64,000 bases of DNA from Burkholderiales bacterium GJ-E10 (GCA_000828975.1 AP014683.1:2499700-2563699), one strand, 5' to 3'; counted from the first letter of the stretch, positions 18,654 through 27,525 are shown. Made by a program: numbers and translations. The notes: generated by a model from the sequence alone, not told the origin.

Positions 18654-20369
18654 TCAGCCCTCTCCCCCGTTGCGAGCCGCTTCGATCGGCTCGTCCGGCG
18701 GAACCTGCATCGCACGCAGCGCGCCCGCGGCAATCGCCGCAAACGCCGGCGCGGCGACCTCGCCGCCGTAGATCTGGCCATTGCCCGGGGAGTCGACCAT
18801 CACCGCAACGACGACGCGCGGATCCGACGCCGGCGCCAACCCGACGAACGACGCCACATAGTCCCGCGTGTAGCGGCCGTTCGCGATCTTGCGCGCCGTG
18901 CCCGTCTTCCCCGCCACGCGATAGCCGGGAATCCGCGCCTTGGGCGCGGTGCCTTGATCGCTGGTAACGAGTTCGAGCATGCGCCGCATCTTGGCGGCGA
19001 TGTCCGGCCGCAAGACCTGGACCCCCACCGGCGGCGTATCGCGGCGCAGCACGGACACCGGAACGATGTCGCCGTGGCGCGCGAAGACGAGGTAGGCATG
19101 CGCCAGCTGGAGCAGCGACACGGATACGCCGTAGCCATAGGCGATGGTCGCCTGCTCGACCGGGTGCCAGGTTCCCGGCGGGCGCAGACGGCCGGCCACC
19201 GCGCCCGGAAGGTGGGCGTGCGGCACCTGGCCGAAGCCGACGGCGGTCAGGGTTTCCCAAAGCGCGCGGGCCTGCATCCGCAAGGCGATCTTGGCGGTGC
19301 CGACGTTGCTGGACTTCTCCAGCACCTGGGCCACGCTCAGGATCTCGTCGTGGCGCTCGGCGTCCCGAATGGTGTGGCCGCCGAGACGGAACGTGCCGTT
19401 GCCGGTATCGATCCGCGTGGTCGGCCGCACGATGCCGTCCTGGATCGCGGTGGCGATGGAGAACGGCTTCATGGTCGAGCCCGGTTCGAACGTGTCCGTG
19501 ACCGCGCGGTCGCGGATGGCGTCGGGCCGCATGCGCTGGCGATGGGCCGGATCGAAGTCCGGCCAGTTCGCCAAAGCGAGCAGCTCCCCGGTGCGCGCGT
19601 CGAGCACGACGGCCGCCGCGGCCTTCGCCGCATTCGCCTGCACCGCCTGCGCGATGGCCGCATGGGCGATGTACTGGATCCGGTCGTCGATCGCAAGGGA
19701 GATGTTGCCGCCCTGCTCCGGGCGATGCAGCCAATCGTCTTCGATCGTGTTGCCGAGCTTGTCCTCGATGATGTGATGCAGCCCGGGATGGCCGCGCAGC
19801 ACCGGCTCGTACTCGCGCTCGACCCCTTCCTGGCCGCGCCCGTCGACGCCGGTGAATCCCAGGAGCTGGCTGGTCACCGGCCCTTCGGGATATTGACGGC
19901 GATATTCGCGCGCGGCATGGACCCCGGGGATCCGCAGGGCGGCGATCTCCTTCGCGACCGCCGGATCGAGCTGGCGGCGCAGATAGACGAATGCGCGGTC
20001 GCGCTCGGACACGCGGCGATCGAGATCGGCCACCCGCATCCCGAGCAGGCGGGCAAGTTCTGCGCGCTCGTGCGCATCGGCGTCGAAATCCGCGGGATTG
20101 GCCCAGATGGCGCGCGCAGGTACCGACGACGCGAGTACGACGCCGTTGCGGTCGTAGATCGAACCGCGGGTGGCCGCCTCGGACAGCGTGCGGGCGTAGC
20201 GGGCCTCGCCCTGCTTCTGGAGAAACCCGGTATTCCATCCGCCCTGCAGATAGGCCACGCGCACGGCAAGTGCGCCGTAGGCGCAGAACAGGCCGAACAG
20301 CAGGAGCTTCGACCGCCCCGCCGGCAGACGGACCGCGAGCGGATCCTTGCGTACGCGTGCGGTCTTCAC
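18654..20369 (-). CDS. ftsI: Septal peptidoglycan transpeptidase FtsI (PBP3)
   Basis: Class B penicillin-binding protein, the septum-specific transpeptidase paired with FtsW. 571 residues. A short basic cytoplasmic tail, one membrane anchor (about 20-42), the pedestal domain with ATRGSIYDRNGVVLA, and the transpeptidase domain. Catalytic motifs are S298-T-M-K301, S353-S-N355 and K488-T-G490. Residues GFTGVDGRGQEGVE mark class B3 enzymes. The ATG at 20369 overlaps the ftsL stop (ATGA). Confidence 0.97.
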   Translation of the reverse strand: MKTARVRKDPLAVRLPAGRSKLLLFGLFCAYGALAVRVAYLQGGWNTGFLQKQGEARYARTLSEAATRGSIYDRNGVVLASSVPARAIWANPADFDADAHERAELARLLGMRVADLDRRVSERDRAFVYLRRQLDPAVAKEIAALRIPGVHAAREYRRQYPEGPVTSQLLGFTGVDGRGQEGVEREYEPVLRGHPGLHHIIEDKLGNTIEDDWLHRPEQGGNISLAIDDRIQYIAHAAIAQAVQANAAKAAAAVVLDARTGELLALANWPDFDPAHRQRMRPDAIRDRAVTDTFEPGSTMKPFSIATAIQDGIVRPTTRIDTGNGTFRLGGHTIRDAERHDEILSVAQVLEKSSNVGTAKIALRMQARALWETLTAVGFGQVPHAHLPGAVAGRLRPPGTWHPVEQATIAYGYGVSVSLLQLAHAYLVFARHGDIVPVSVLRRDTPPVGVQVLRPDIAAKMRRMLELVTSDQGTAPKARIPGYRVAGKTGTARKIANGRYTRDYVASFVGLAPASDPRVVVAVMVDSPGNGQIYGGEVAAPAFAAIAAGALRAMQVPPDEPIEAARNGGEG

Positions 20370-20680
20370 CGCGCCCCCCCGGACCGGACTGCGCCGCGGT
20401 ATGGTGACGAACCCGGAGACAAAACCGGCAGCAGGGCGATGTCGGCCGGCGTGATCGGTCGCATGCCCAGCCGGCCCGCCGCCGCGGCGACGACCGCCGG
20501 CTGCGACGCCTGGCCCAGTTGCACGCGCAACTGGGTTTCATCCGCAGTGAGGTTGCGGGTTTCCTGGCGCGCCAGCTCGATCCGCGCGAACAGTTCCCGG
20601 GTGCGGTATTGCGACGTGACGAGCGCGAGCGCGCTCGTCACGAGCAGTGCCGCCAGGACGGGAACGGCGAAACGCATCAT
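20366..20680 (-). CDS. ftsL: Cell division protein FtsL
   Basis: Small bitopic divisome protein that forms a complex with FtsB and FtsQ. 104 residues: one membrane helix (about 3-24, VPVLAALLVTSALALVTSQY) and a periplasmic heptad-like helix (RELFARIELARQETRNLTADETQL). The tail is loosely conserved. The ATG at 20680 forms ATGA with the rsmH stop and is preferred to the ATG twelve bases upstream. Identity rests on size, topology and position between rsmH and ftsI. Confidence 0.9.
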   Translation of the reverse strand: MMRFAVPVLAALLVTSALALVTSQYRTRELFARIELARQETRNLTADETQLRVQLGQASQPAVVAAAAGRLGMRPITPADIALLPVLSPGSSPYRGAVRSGGAR

Positions 20681-21669
20681 GGCGCGCCCCATGGAACCTC
20701 GGTGCGCTCGGCGACGCGCAGCAGCGCGGAACGGGCACGCGGATTCACCGCCACTTCCTCCGCGCCCGGCGCGATGCGCGCCAGGACATGCAGCCGCGGC
20801 TGCGGCATCTGCGCCTCGCGCAACGGCATCCTCGCAAATGCACGCTCCGGGTGGGCGTGCTCGGCGAAGAACCGTTTGACGATGCGGTCTTCGAGCGAAT
20901 GGAAACTGATGACCGCCAGGCGTCCGGACGGCGCCAGCACGGTCAAGGAGTCAGCGAGGACCAAGTTCAGTTCCTCGAGCTCTTGATTGACGAAAATCCG
21001 TATAGCCTGAAACGTGCGCGTCGCGGGATGCTGAAGCGGGTCCTTGCGGCTTTTTCCGGGGACCGCGCCGGCCACGAGGGCGGCCAGTTCGGCAGTGGTC
21101 CGCAACGCACGTCCCTGCTCCCGGCGAGCCACAACCGCCTTTGCAATCGCTGCAGCAAACCGCTCGTCGCCATATTCACGCAGCACCCGCGTCAAGTCGC
21201 CGGCCGACACCTGTTCGAGCCACTGCGCCGCGGAACGGCCGTGCGCCGGATTCATCCGCATGTCGAGCGGGCCGTCCGCCCGCAACGAAAACCCCCGCCG
21301 CGGATCGTCGATCTGAGGCGAAGACACCCCCAGATCGATCAGCAGACCCTGGATCCGCGCGATCCCCCGCTCGGCCAAGACCGCGCGCAGACGGGAAAAC
21401 TCCGACGGCGCGAAGGTGAAGCGGGGGTCGTTCCATGCCGTTGCCAGCGCAGCCGCACAGGCGGCCGCCTCCGGATCGCGATCCAGGGCGAGCAGGCGCC
21501 CGCGCGAGGACAAGCGGTCGAGGATCCGCCGCGCATGCCCGCCCCGGCCAAACGTCGCATCGACGTAGATTCCGTCCGGATCGGAAACCAGTTGCGCCAC
21601 GGCTTCCGCGGCGAGCACCGGAATGTGCTCCCGCGCCTCGGGGGGAGACGAACCGGGAAGATTGTTCAT
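20677..21669 (-). CDS. rsmH: 16S rRNA (cytosine-1402-N4)-methyltransferase RsmH
   Basis: SAM-dependent methylase of the ribosomal decoding site, formerly MraW. 330 residues. It has the family start EHIPVLAAEAV, SAM loop VDATFGRGGHARRIL, LIDLGVSSPQIDDPRRGFS, PLDMRMNP and RLAVISFHSLEDRIVKRFF. The ATG at 21669 starts MNNLPGSSPPEAREHIPV and leaves a 22-base gap to mraZ; the ribosome site there is weak, and earlier in-frame starts would overlap mraZ. Confidence 0.96.
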   Translation of the reverse strand: MNNLPGSSPPEAREHIPVLAAEAVAQLVSDPDGIYVDATFGRGGHARRILDRLSSRGRLLALDRDPEAAACAAALATAWNDPRFTFAPSEFSRLRAVLAERGIARIQGLLIDLGVSSPQIDDPRRGFSLRADGPLDMRMNPAHGRSAAQWLEQVSAGDLTRVLREYGDERFAAAIAKAVVARREQGRALRTTAELAALVAGAVPGKSRKDPLQHPATRTFQAIRIFVNQELEELNLVLADSLTVLAPSGRLAVISFHSLEDRIVKRFFAEHAHPERAFARMPLREAQMPQPRLHVLARIAPGAEEVAVNPRARSALLRVAERTEVPWGAP

Positions 21670-21691
21670 GCATACGCACCATGCGCGACCG

Positions 21692-22120
21692 TCAGAAGGA
21701 GAATCCCGCCGCTGCATCCGGCAGCCCACCGGCGAGATCGCGCTCCTCCATCTGCCGCAACCGCTCCGGATCCCACAACTCGAAGTGCTCCCCCATGCCG
21801 ACCACCGACACCTCGCGCTGCAATGCGGCGTCCTCGCGCAGCGTCGCCGGAACGAGGACGCGGCCGGCGCTGTCGAGCTCGACGTCGGTCGCGCTGCCCA
21901 GCAGCAGACGCTGCAGGCCCCGCGCGGAGTACGGCATCTGCGCCAGTTCGTCGCGCTTGCGCTCCCATTTCGGACGGGGGTACAGCAGCAGGCAACCGTC
22001 CGGATGGCGTGTCAGGGTCAGCCGCCCGCCGCAGTCGGCCAGCAGCTGATCCCGATGCCGCGCAGGCATCGAGATGCGACCCTTGGGGTCCAGCGCCAAT
22101 CGGGACGTTCCCTGAAACAC
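21692..22120 (-). CDS. mraZ: Transcriptional regulator MraZ
   Basis: DNA-binding protein of the AbrB-like fold that represses the division cluster, including its own gene. 142 residues with two SpoVT/AbrB-like repeats: MFQGTSRLALDPKGRISMPA (1-20) and VELDSAGRVLVPATLRE (about 80-96). These repeats carry the DxKGR and DxAGR loops that contact DNA. It is the first gene of the cluster, and its operator is recognisable upstream, so autoregulation is likely. Confidence 0.97.
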   Translation of the reverse strand: MFQGTSRLALDPKGRISMPARHRDQLLADCGGRLTLTRHPDGCLLLYPRPKWERKRDELAQMPYSARGLQRLLLGSATDVELDSAGRVLVPATLREDAALQREVSVVGMGEHFELWDPERLRQMEERDLAGGLPDAAAGFSF

Positions 22121-22190
22121 GATTTTTGTGATGCGGACTTCAAGAGATACGCAAAATCAACATGTTACATCGATAGTGCGCACTCACAAA

Positions 22191-22215
22191 TCCACAATCT
22201 CCCACTTTTTCCCAC
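22191..22215 (-). promoter_or_regulatory. MraZ operator: three 10-bp-spaced boxes
   Basis: On the minus strand the run reads GTGGGAAAAA, GTGGGAGATT, GTGGA: three GTGG(G/A) boxes each exactly 10 bp apart. This matches the TGGGN repeats bound by MraZ in E. coli and Mycoplasma. The boxes lie directly downstream of the putative -10 element, as in E. coli, so bound MraZ would cover the start of transcription. Confidence 0.85.
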
Positions 22216-22224
22216 CGGAGTGCG

Positions 22225-22254
22225 AATGTAGAGCAAAGCACGCTCCGCGGTCAA
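22225..22254 (-). promoter_or_regulatory. Sigma70-type promoter of the division cluster
   Basis: Minus-strand hexamers TTGACC (22249-22254) and TACATT (22225-22230) are separated by 18 bases. The predicted start falls next to the MraZ boxes. No other good promoter was seen between rnpB and mraZ. Confidence 0.7.
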
Positions 22255-22505
22255 GGCAAAAACGGGGGATTTCTCAATCGGCGCAATGGGTTAGCGCAAG
22301 GAATGAATCGAATTTGCACACAAAAACGCTGCTCGATGAATGGGTTATGCGTTGCTATGAAAGTGGACTATCAAGAGATGCCGAAATGCGGGTGATTGAC
22401 GCGGAACACGGATTCCGCAACACGCGGCAAGTGGCCATGCCGGAGCGGTTCGCCCGACATCGAGCGAACCGGAAATCCGTCCCCATCGAGGATGACGCGG
22501 AAAAA

Positions 22506-22842
22506 GCAAAGTTCGCCTGTACGCCGGATTCTGTGCGGCCCATCCGGAAACCGGACGCGCCGTGGCGATCATTTCTCTAGGCCGGCGCTCGCGCGCCGGC
22601 TCAAGCCACCTACCCGCAGCCTCCCCGGGCCAGGTCATCGGCTGCCTATTTGGTGTTGCTCCGCGTAGAGATTGCCCGTTTCACCCCTCCCGCCGCGGCT
22701 TGCGCGCGCGACGGCAGGACTCGTCTCTGTTGCTCTGATCCTCACCTCGCGGTGGACAGGTGTTACCTGCTACGCCGCCCTGCGGAGTCCGGACGTTCCT
22801 CCCGCAGCGAAATGCTGCCGGCGATCGCCCGGCGAACTTTGC
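22506..22842 (-). ncRNA. rnpB: RNase P RNA (class A)
   Basis: Catalytic RNA that trims the 5' leader of precursor tRNAs. About 337 nt. The ends pair as helix P1: GCAAAGTTCGCC at the 5' end (22842-22831) with GGCGAACTTTGC at the 3' end (22517-22506). Conserved blocks appear in the right order on the minus strand: GAGGAACGTCCGGACTCC (CR-I), the CAACAGAGA segment, GGGTGAAACGG, CACCAAATAGG, and GGGTAGGTGGCTTGAG before the 3' helix. The exact ends are inferred from P1. It lies just upstream of mraZ, same strand, a neighbourhood also seen in other proteobacteria. Confidence 0.93.
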
Positions 22843-22848
22843 AGGGCG

Positions 22849-22854
22849 ACTGTA
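22849..22854 (-). promoter_or_regulatory. Probable -10 element of rnpB
   Basis: Minus-strand TACAGT ends six bases before the predicted 5' end of the RNA. No convincing -35 hexamer sits at 16-18 bases; TTGCAT is 21 bases upstream. Confidence 0.4.
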
Positions 22855-22948
22855 CCAGTCCGCGCGAGCGATTTCATGCAAACGTAGGCTGTCGAAGCGA
22901 AATCGAATGTGAAATACTTCCCTGTCGACAATGCCGAGGAAGATCTCG

Positions 22949-23137
22949 ATGACGTATGCCCTGTTCACGCGGATCGCGGGCGCGGCCGCAGCGGTCGCCA
23001 CCCTGGCGACGTCCATCCCGGCGTTCGCGCAGGGAGAAAGTCCGGTTGCACGGATCATCATCGTCCCCCAACCTCAGCCGACACCCACGCCCGAGCCGCA
23101 GCCGGCACCGCAGCCCTCGCCGGGACAATCGCATTAG
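22949..23137 (+). CDS. Small secreted proline-rich peptide, unknown function
   Basis: 62 residues. A Sec signal (MTYALFTRIAGAAAAVATLA, cleavage likely after IPAFA at about 27) is followed by GESPVARIIIVPQ and a PxP-repeat tail (QPTPTPEPQPAPQPSPG). The ATG at 22949 is favoured by GAGGAAG seven bases upstream; an ATG 18 bases earlier would give MPRKIS first. The mature part is only about 35 residues and has no known fold. Divergent from rnpB, convergent with pilE. Possibly a periplasmic or surface peptide; function unknown. Confidence 0.55.
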   Translation: MTYALFTRIAGAAAAVATLATSIPAFAQGESPVARIIIVPQPQPTPTPEPQPAPQPSPGQSH

Positions 23138-23170
23138 GTCGGGGCCGCCTCCCCCAAAAGTCCTCCGGAT

Positions 23171-23204
23171 GCCGGCGCCGGCAGAACCGGGCGGATATCC
23201 GCCC
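23171..23204. repeat. Two perfect palindromes between convergent genes
   Basis: GCCGGCGCCGGC (23171-23182) and GGGCGGATATCCGCCC (23189-23204) sit between the ends of the small secreted gene (plus) and pilE (minus). They could fold as hairpins on either transcript and act as a weak bidirectional terminator, but no T-run follows. Confidence 0.5.
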
Positions 23205-23232
23205 AGGCGCGAATTCAGATCCGGTGTGTCGG

Positions 23233-23712
23233 CTACGGATTCCAGCAGGTGGACGAAGTGTCGTTGCCGGATGCATCCGTCGCCGTCTTTGCGCCGGTTT
23301 GATCAACCGCCAACTTCGCGCAGGTCGTGTCGCTCGCTTGCACCCCAATTGGAGTCGCGGTCACCGTGTAGGTCGTAGCGGAAGAAATGGCGTACGCAAC
23401 CGTGTAGTAGCCTTGCGGAGAATTGGCCGTGCTGGGAAACGAACAATTCGTGCTCGCATACGAGAAGTTCTGCGCGTAGCACCGCTCCAGGCCCCCTTGC
23501 GCCTGGGCCAGCGCGGTGTACGCATCGGACCGGCGGCTCTTCAGCATATGACTTTGGTACGAGGGCAGGGCGATCGCAGCAACGATGCCCACGATCGCGA
23601 CGACCGCCATCAGCTCGATCAGCGAGAAGCCTCGGGCGGCGCATGCTCGAACGCCCCTGACCGCCGACCGGCCGAACGGACCAGATCGAAATTCGTGAAC
23701 GGCGCACGCCAT
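23233..23712 (-). CDS. pilE: Type IV pilin-like protein PilE
   Basis: Pilin or minor pilin. 159 residues with the prepilin peptidase site ARG|FSLIELMAVVAIVGIVAAIALPSY: cleavage after Gly, N-methylated Phe, Glu at +5 and a long hydrophobic helix. A disulfide pair near the C-terminus (STTCAK... SSTCW) fits the D-region loop. It follows pilY1, as in the fimT-pilV-W-X-Y1-E minor-pilin operons. The start at 23712 has AAGGGGA six bases upstream; an ATG at 23727 overlapping the pilY1 stop is the alternative. Either way the leader is 28-33 residues, much longer than the usual 6-12. It could be a minor pilin that primes assembly rather than the main subunit. Confidence 0.88.
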   Translation of the reverse strand: MACAVHEFRSGPFGRSAVRGVRACAARGFSLIELMAVVAIVGIVAAIALPSYQSHMLKSRRSDAYTALAQAQGGLERCYAQNFSYASTNCSFPSTANSPQGYYTVAYAISSATTYTVTATPIGVQASDTTCAKLAVDQTGAKTATDASGNDTSSTCWNP

Positions 23713-23723
23713 GGCTGTCCCCT

Positions 23724-26700
23724 TCATTGAATTTGCCACCACGACGCCCGCGGGATCCGGGTATAGCGATATGGAGTGGATACCCCCGCAGGTCCGCTCG
23801 TAGTCCCCGAGCCACCCCCGCTCCCGGAACCACTCCCACTCCCGGACCCGCCGTCCCCTCCTTCCCCACCCGAACCGGAACTCCCGCCGGAACTGGCGCC
23901 GGGAACCGTCGGGAAATAGCCAAATGCGCAGGACACCCCACCGCAAGTACCCGTGGCACCGCCGCCTGTGGCGCCGACCCGGGTAAGGCTCGGCGCAAGC
24001 AGCGTCGGCGCGACCCCGAATCCGGTCGGGAGTCCGATTCCCACCGGGTTGAAACTCTCATACGACGTGAACGAACCGGTGTTGGTGATGTCGAGTTGCG
24101 GCAGCGAGAACTGTCCTCCGTTCTGGTAATTGATGTCGAAGAACATCGAACTGAACGATCCCCCGCAAAGGCTCGCCGGGGGCGTATTCAGGGTGCCCAA
24201 CAACGAACCGAGGCTGAGCTGCATGTTGACGACCACCCGCTGGCCGGCAACCGGCAGATCCGCATACCACCCCACCTGCGTGCTCCAGTTCACCGAATTG
24301 GCCGAATCGGTCAGGAGGCTCTGAGGATAGGTCGGAGGGTTCGGAGAGACGTACTTCAGCGTCTGCGCCTGGAGGTTCGCGCGCGTGTAGGTGGTGGTCG
24401 ACCCGGGTTTGTCCCAAACCCCGTAAATCGACTGCGTCTGTGTGTTGGTGAGGTCGGGATTGGTCAACAACTGGCCGGTTCCGACCATGACGAACAGCCC
24501 CGCACTGACCGGGTAGTTCGGGTTGAGCGTGACGACCGGCGGCGTGGTGATGGGCTGCGGATTGTTCGACGCATCGCGCGCCTCGAAAAGAACGCGCGCA
24601 GTCCAATTCGCCGGCGTCGCATTGGACACATCCACGGCCCACAGATTCCCTTGCAGGTCGCCCGCGTACACCGTCGTGATCGGTGCGTCGACGATGCCGC
24701 CGGAATTGGCGACGGCTACCGTCGACAGCCCCTCCGGCAGGGACGTGTTGCACGGGCTGGGGGAAACGGCTGCACAGAGGTTGATCTTCTGAATCACCGT
24801 CCCCGTCTTCGGGTCGAGTGCGTACAACACCGCGTTGTTGTTCGGGCTGTTGTAGCCATTGCCGAAAAATACGGCGTAGCTCAAGCTGGCGGAACTCGAC
24901 GGCGGAACCGCAATCGGCGCGATCTGCGGCTGGCTATAGCTGAGCCCCATGTCGCCGTCGGTGAATTCCCACAGGACGTTGGCAGCCAGTGCCGCCTCGG
25001 TCGTATTCCCGGCTGGATCGGTCACGTCGAGCGCATAGATCGAGTTGCCGCCCGCGTTCTCGCCACCGACCAGCACCGTGTGCCAGGTGCCGTTCGAAAA
25101 CTGGACATCGGCGGAACTGGGGGATCCGTCGACATAGAACAGATGCGACTGGTTGTAGACCGGCTGGGTGAGGTTGATCAGGTTTGCAAACACCGCATTG
25201 GGAATGAAGGCAAAGCGTTCGTCGCCAGTGCCGGCATCAAACGCATGCAGCATGCCATCGTTGGCGCCGACATAGAGAACCGGCGGCCGGCTTGCCCAAG
25301 TGGTTTCAAACGACAGATAGCTCGATGTGAAATAGGGCCCTGCCGGTGGCCCAACATACAACGGCTGACTATCGACGATGTCGCCCAAAAGATGCGAGCG
25401 ATTCCGGAACGTCCCGCCGTTGCGCTGCTCCTGGGCGGAACTGCCGCGAAGGTATTGCAGCCGGCTCGCCCCGAGGCTGTCCGTGGGCTGGAGATCGGCC
25501 TGCTGGGTGCTGCTGAGCGTCGGCGTCGATGTGGTTGGCCACTCGAACGGAACGCCGCTCCCCGTGGCGCCGCTCGCGGCGGCCATCACCGGATTCCAGG
25601 TTGCGATGAGCCGTGACGGCGGCGCCGGCCAGCCCGAACTCGTCGATGCCGCGGTATCCAGTTGCGTCTGGGCCGACCAGAGCTGGCTCACGGTCGTGGT
25701 CGTCCCCGTCGCGCTGACGGAAATGGTCACGTTGGCCGCATAGAAATTTCCGGTCCAATCCTGATACGGCGTATCGTTGGACGTGAAGGAGGCTTGGTAC
25801 GAAACGTTCCCGGCGCTCAACTCGGTTGAATTGACCGCCGCCGAAGCCGTCGTGTAGGTCCCGGCCTGGATCGAATTCAAGATCGTGTCCAGATCCTGTA
25901 CCAGTGCGGTCGGGCTCGTTGCCGGGTAATAGTTCGTCGTTCCTCCTGCGATCGCCATCGCGGTCAATGTGGCTGCCGCCTGCGGATTCTGGGTGGGATC
26001 GACGCCCGCGCCCAGGCCCACGACGTAGGTGTTGATTCCCGCCTCCTTGAGATTCTGGATTGCGGTCACGGCATCCTTCAGCGCTTGATCGTTCGTGGCG
26101 CCGAAATTGAGCGAGCCGTCGGAATTGAACGCCGCGGTCATTCCATAGCCCGCCGCCGCCGCGCTTCCCACCGGCGGCCAGCTCTTGCCGTCCAGGTCCA
26201 TGGTCGGCAGTCCATCCGAAATCAGAATGACATATTTCTGTGACGAGCACCCGGAGTCCACCGAAGACGGCAGATCCCCAAGGTACGACTTCGCCTCGGT
26301 CAACAATCCCGCAAGCGGGGACTGAACGGCCAGCGCCTTGATTTCGGAGGTCGAAAGCTGATTCGTTTCCGGTGCCAGGTAGGGTGTGAACGCCGATATC
26401 GCGGTACTGACGCTGCTCGGCGTCGGACTTGTTCCCGCCGATTGCATCGGCACCACGATGTTCCCCGAACCGGAGGACACGCCGGAGTAATAGCCGAATC
26501 CGCGCCGGACGTACATCACCTGCGGCGAGTATGGGACGAAACCGGCATTGGTCGGGCTCGTCGGGTAATTGCAACAAGGCACGCCCGACCCGTACCCGAC
26601 CTGGACCTGGTTGTTGTTGTATTGGCTCAGCGAGTACGCCGAATAGGGATTGGTCGGACTCGGACCGGCGTTCGCATACAGCGCCAGGGAGGACCCGAAT

Positions 26701-27512
26701 GACGCGTACAGCACGTCGTTGATGCTGGCATCGTCGCTCGACGAACCGATTTGCATATACGGATCGCCGTTCAGCGTCGTGGAGCCGTACCAAGCCGCCA
26801 TTGCGGAACAGTTGGAATTCACACCGGACGATGCCGACAAATAGCCGTAGCAGGGATTGGCGACATACCGGCTGCCGGCAACCTGCGTGCTGGTGAACTC
26901 GAATCCGCCGTTGGACGGCGACATGTAGTAAACCCAGGTGTCGTACAACGACGTATTCGATGTGCTGTATTCCTCGAGGGCAAAATTGGTGTTTTGCATG
27001 TACGCATTGAGGATCGCGCTGATTCCTGCCTTCGCGACGTTGAGTCGACTCGCGCTGTTGTCGAGCAGCGTCCCGCTCTGGTTCACGGTATACGGTGCTT
27101 GACCGCTCGCATCCGCTGCCTGCACGGGAGGCGTGAAGCCGGACGGAACGCAAAATTCAACCGGGGAGGCGGGCGTGAGGAAACCCGATGGGGGAGCGCA
27201 GTAATTGACCGGCGATGGATTGGGCACCGTCAGGCTCGACAACGCGGACGGCAGCACCCCGGAACCGGTCATGATGGCGCCGCTCAAATCCCCATCCATG
27301 GATTGGGAATTGCCGATCGCAATCAGCACCTGGGGGTGCGAAGGCATCGTCACGGTCAGCGGAACCGGGGAAATCGTCAGCGCGGTTCCCGCTGCAAGGG
27401 CATCGGGAACCGGAAGGCGGCCCAGGAACATCAGGCTCAACGCCAAACCCGCAGCCGCAATCCGATGTAGCATCGGCGCGCCGCTCCACGACGGCTTCCT
27501 GGTTCGGCTCAT
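23724..27512 (-). CDS. pilY1: Type IV pilus tip adhesin PilY1
   Basis: Large exported protein (1,262 residues) at the pilus tip, acting in adhesion, retraction control and surface sensing. Signal peptide at about 14-41, then an N-terminal von Willebrand A-like region: VLIAIGNSQSMDGDLSG (about 78-94) and KYVILISDGLPTMDLDG. The first MIDAS Asp is replaced in this copy (GNSQS instead of DxSxS). The C-terminal half is the seven-bladed PilY1 propeller: PPVLYVGANDGMLHAFD, VLVGGENAGGNSIYALDVTD, VYAGDLQGNLWAVD. After that comes a Gly/Ser tract of about 40 residues and a short aromatic end (YRYTRIPRASWWQ). The start at 27512 has a strong GGGGAGGG site. Confidence 0.96.
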   Translation of the reverse strand: MSRTRKPSWSGAPMLHRIAAAGLALSLMFLGRLPVPDALAAGTALTISPVPLTVTMPSHPQVLIAIGNSQSMDGDLSGAIMTGSGVLPSALSSLTVPNPSPVNYCAPPSGFLTPASPVEFCVPSGFTPPVQAADASGQAPYTVNQSGTLLDNSASRLNVAKAGISAILNAYMQNTNFALEEYSTSNTSLYDTWVYYMSPSNGGFEFTSTQVAGSRYVANPCYGYLSASSGVNSNCSAMAAWYGSTTLNGDPYMQIGSSSDDASINDVLYASFGSSLALYANAGPSPTNPYSAYSLSQYNNNQVQVGYGSGVPCCNYPTSPTNAGFVPYSPQVMYVRRGFGYYSGVSSGSGNIVVPMQSAGTSPTPSSVSTAISAFTPYLAPETNQLSTSEIKALAVQSPLAGLLTEAKSYLGDLPSSVDSGCSSQKYVILISDGLPTMDLDGKSWPPVGSAAAAGYGMTAAFNSDGSLNFGATNDQALKDAVTAIQNLKEAGINTYVVGLGAGVDPTQNPQAAATLTAMAIAGGTTNYYPATSPTALVQDLDTILNSIQAGTYTTASAAVNSTELSAGNVSYQASFTSNDTPYQDWTGNFYAANVTISVSATGTTTTVSQLWSAQTQLDTAASTSSGWPAPPSRLIATWNPVMAAASGATGSGVPFEWPTTSTPTLSSTQQADLQPTDSLGASRLQYLRGSSAQEQRNGGTFRNRSHLLGDIVDSQPLYVGPPAGPYFTSSYLSFETTWASRPPVLYVGANDGMLHAFDAGTGDERFAFIPNAVFANLINLTQPVYNQSHLFYVDGSPSSADVQFSNGTWHTVLVGGENAGGNSIYALDVTDPAGNTTEAALAANVLWEFTDGDMGLSYSQPQIAPIAVPPSSSASLSYAVFFGNGYNSPNNNAVLYALDPKTGTVIQKINLCAAVSPSPCNTSLPEGLSTVAVANSGGIVDAPITTVYAGDLQGNLWAVDVSNATPANWTARVLFEARDASNNPQPITTPPVVTLNPNYPVSAGLFVMVGTGQLLTNPDLTNTQTQSIYGVWDKPGSTTTYTRANLQAQTLKYVSPNPPTYPQSLLTDSANSVNWSTQVGWYADLPVAGQRVVVNMQLSLGSLLGTLNTPPASLCGGSFSSMFFDINYQNGGQFSLPQLDITNTGSFTSYESFNPVGIGLPTGFGVAPTLLAPSLTRVGATGGGATGTCGGVSCAFGYFPTVPGASSGGSSGSGGEGGDGGSGSGSGSGSGGGSGTTSGPAGVSTPYRYTRIPRASWWQIQ

Positions 27513-27525
27513 GGTTCCCTCCCCC

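Larger units (their letters stand above)
22121..22505. other. Intergenic region between mraZ and rnpB
   Basis: 385 bases with lower GC than the surroundings. It holds the untranslated leader of mraZ (22121-22190), the MraZ boxes and the promoter. Between 22255 and 22505, the downstream side of rnpB, I see no gene. The GCTTTTTCC run at 22495-22506 (minus strand) directly after the closing helix of rnpB may help end its transcript. Confidence 0.6.

Noticed and set aside
22128-22580. 150-codon plus-strand open frame across the mraZ control region
   Set aside because: It covers the MraZ boxes, the promoter and the 3' end of rnpB; no ribosome site or known domain.
23760-23890. Apparent repeat array of CCCG/ACTCCC units as a minisatellite or CRISPR
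   Set aside because: It is the codon run for the Gly/Ser tract of PilY1; units are irregular and there are no spacers.
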